From Limisphaerales bacterium (GTDB lineage: Bacteria; Verrucomicrobiota; Verrucomicrobiia; Limisphaerales; PALSA-1396), in assembly GCA_003140275.1 (NCBI GenBank), contig PLJQ01000142.1, positions 1-26,037 of the forward strand: 26,037 nucleotides of DNA, given 5' to 3'. Below, in pieces: positions 24,276 through 26,037 of the stretch. The position numbers were made by a program, and so were the translations under genes. The notes under the pieces were generated by a model, which had not been told where the DNA came from, ran no database searches, and worked only from the letters and a program-made list of their open reading frames with translations. Every line of letters starts with the position of its first letter. The first letter of the stretch is position 1.

Positions 24276-26037
24276 TTAATTATGAGGCTTCGACTTAAGG
24301 AGCGGCTTGACTCGCCAGTCAGCGCTGTCGCCAAAGCGAAGATTGTTGCCTCCCCAGCCAGTCCATTTATCGCCATAAATTACGCGGATGCCGGTTGTGT
24401 AAAGCGTCATGGTGGCCAGAAGCAAAACGCATAGCAGCACCACAGAATTGCGGGTAAGCAGACCGAAGTTGGTCTCGCGGATTTCCGGCGTCTCATCCTG
24501 CTGCCGCGCGGAGCCGAGGATGAGCACGGTGCAGATGAGAGCATTGAACATGACCATGCCTTCCGTTGCGATGCGGCCATCGGAAAACGCCACCACGGCC
24601 TTGGTGAAATTGGCGATGACAATCAGCCAGAGGAATATCAGATAGAGGAGTTGTCCTTTTCCCAGCCATGTCGAGGGAATCAAGGCGACCGGTTGCTTCC
24701 GATGTCGCACCAGCACGGTGACGGTGCAGGCCGTGAAGGCGAGCCACATCAGGGTGAACCAGGTCCAGGCCGAGAGTGTGATGTTGCCGAAGAGAGGCGC
24801 GCGCAGAAATTCCGCGACCGAGTGGAACACGCCTTGCCCGATTGTGCGGGCTTCGGTCCAGTCCCGGACGTTTTTCACGATGTTGATGTAGGCAAGGAGG
24901 TTAAAGACAAACACCACGGCGAAAATTTCAGTCCACGGGCGGACGCGCGGTTCGTCGCGTCGGACGGGCAGGCGCGAGGCGAGGATGCCCAGCGGGATGA
25001 CGATGGCGAGGCCGTAAAGAATGCCGGCAAATTGTTCGAGGGCGATGCTGTGCCAGTTGGCGCTGCGCCAGTGTTGCCAGAATTGAATGATCGCCGGATT
25101 GTCGGTAAGTACGGGATTACCGGGAGAAACGCACAGCACCTTGATGAACTGTGCGGTCGTCAACGCCAGGCCGCCCAGCGCGCCCGAGAGGAGGGCGGCG
25201 AAGACCACCGGTTTCTGCCCGGTCTTTCGGAAGTAGAGAACGAGTCCGATGTAGCAACCGAGAATGTTGGACCAACTGTCCCCGCGCGGCGGCGCGAGGC
25301 GGAATCCGCCGACGCTCTGGAACAGCGGCAAATTTGAAAGCAACACCGGCCCGATGAGGAAGACGATCAAGCTCCACAACGCCATGCGGACGAGGAGCGC
25401 GGAGCCGGACCGCCACACACCGTATCGCCAGAAATAAATCGCAATCCCGCCCGCCGCTCCAAAGATCCAGCCCAGATGCGCGCTGAGTTTGGAGAAGATT
25501 ATTGGCCAATTGGTCAGCATGTCTTCAGCCGCGAACTTCGGCCCGCCGGTGGCAGGGTCGAGCAACGTGAGGTCGCCTTGTGGATGAACGAGCGCACCCA
25601 CGACGGCAGTCTGCCAACCCAATGCGACAAGCAAGTTTTGGATTCCCCACCCAACCGCTGCGCCGCCCAATATGCACAGCACCAGCCGTCCAAAACTGCT
25701 GAAGCGTCGATCCCAGAGATCGAAGAGGCACAAAGCCGTCAGGGCCAGCACGGCTTCCAGCCATTCGCTGTCCAACCAATAGAGCGGATCGCGCTGGCGA
25801 AAGTCGGAGCGATCGGCGCCAAAAGCGCTGAACAACCGGTCTTGAATGTTGAAGGGGGTGTCCTGGATGACGTATTGCACCGCCCAGATTCCAAAAACCC
25901 AGAGCAAGGGACGAAAAATGGCGGTGAGTTTCTCGCGATCCTCGACCGCCGCGTAAGCCGTGGCCGCCCCGCCGAGCCCCGCCCAGAGAAATGCTTCGAG
26001 GAAAGTCGCGAAGAACCCATACACCTGCGTCGCCAGA
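24276..26037 (-). CDS. Large polytopic membrane protein, 5' end beyond the window
   Basis: At least 587 residues, with many hydrophobic helices (estimated 12-15), for example LWAGLGGAATAYAAV, FGRLVLCILGGAAVGWGIQNLLVAL, RMALWSLIVFLIGPVLLS, FAGILYGLAIVIPLGILAS and NSVVLLCVLLLATMTLYTT. I recognise no family. A GTG at 26024 would be a possible start, but the frame stays open to the window edge (codons L-A-T-Q upstream), so the gene probably begins outside. A periplasmic-looking C-terminal stretch (YGDKWTGWGGNNLRFG) precedes the stop. It lies directly upstream of the lyase gene on the same strand and may share its transcript. Confidence 0.7.
   Translation of the reverse strand, partial: LATQVYGFFATFLEAFLWAGLGGAATAYAAVEDREKLTAIFRPLLWVFGIWAVQYVIQDTPFNIQDRLFSAFGADRSDFRQRDPLYWLDSEWLEAVLALTALCLFDLWDRRFSSFGRLVLCILGGAAVGWGIQNLLVALGWQTAVVGALVHPQGDLTLLDPATGGPKFAAEDMLTNWPIIFSKLSAHLGWIFGAAGGIAIYFWRYGVWRSGSALLVRMALWSLIVFLIGPVLLSNLPLFQSVGGFRLAPPRGDSWSNILGCYIGLVLYFRKTGQKPVVFAALLSGALGGLALTTAQFIKVLCVSPGNPVLTDNPAIIQFWQHWRSANWHSIALEQFAGILYGLAIVIPLGILASRLPVRRDEPRVRPWTEIFAVVFVFNLLAYINIVKNVRDWTEARTIGQGVFHSVAEFLRAPLFGNITLSAWTWFTLMWLAFTACTVTVLVRHRKQPVALIPSTWLGKGQLLYLIFLWLIVIANFTKAVVAFSDGRIATEGMVMFNALICTVLILGSARQQDETPEIRETNFGLLTRNSVVLLCVLLLATMTLYTTGIRVIYGDKWTGWGGNNLRFGDSADWRVKPLLKSKPHN

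Noticed and set aside
1..26037. CRISPR arrays, tRNA or rRNA genes
   Set aside because: I saw no regularly spaced repeats and no tRNA- or rRNA-like sequence while reading both strands; a dedicated scan was not possible.

Overview
The window looks like a chromosomal segment of a verrucomicrobial bacterium (Pedosphaera/Limisphaerales-like). The signs are paired DUF1080 and c-type cytochrome genes, a DUF2231 plus planctomycete-type cytochrome fusion, secreted PQQ-like beta-propeller proteins, a PEP-CTERM sorting tail and Tyr-Asp (RHS) repeat proteins. The lineage is inferred from gene content. I see no rRNA, tRNA or CRISPR array.

Left third (1-9.4 kb): a less GC-rich, rearranged accessory region. 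It opens with a patatin-like lipase and a two-helix membrane protein (109-1436). Next come two gene remnants on the minus strand joined head to tail: a GH130 glycoside phosphorylase piece (1442-2041) and a DNA methyltransferase piece (2023-2520). A small lipoprotein (2602-3129) and a 157-bp MITE-like element (16-bp terminal inverted repeats, 5-bp TTAGG target duplication) follow. The rest is one 5'-truncated RHS gene split by a 3252-bp IS1595-family transposon (5349-8600). The transposon has near-perfect 24-bp inverted repeats, an 8-bp target duplication (GTATAAAC), and cargo: a HEPN-like protein, a secreted protein and one or two small charged ORFs. Removing the transposon and one target copy restores the RHS frame.

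Middle (9.4-21.8 kb): a GC-rich, mostly plus-strand block for extracytoplasmic carbohydrate work and electron transfer. It holds a frameshifted GH43-like propeller lipoprotein, a double DUF1080 (3-keto-disaccharide hydrolase family) protein, a single-heme secreted protein, a DUF2231-cytochrome c membrane protein, a divergently oriented MarR regulator with a 12-bp palindrome over its putative -10, two large secreted PQQ-like propeller proteins, and an MFS transporter with an unusual ~135-residue soluble insertion between TM7 and TM8. The likely theme is periplasmic processing or oxidation of sugars with import of a product, but no substrate can be named.

Right end (21.8-26 kb): remnants of a PEP-CTERM protein and a macro-domain protein meet at a breakpoint near 22.06 kb. 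A heparinase II/III-like polysaccharide lyase and a large polytopic membrane protein follow on the minus strand; the last runs off the window.
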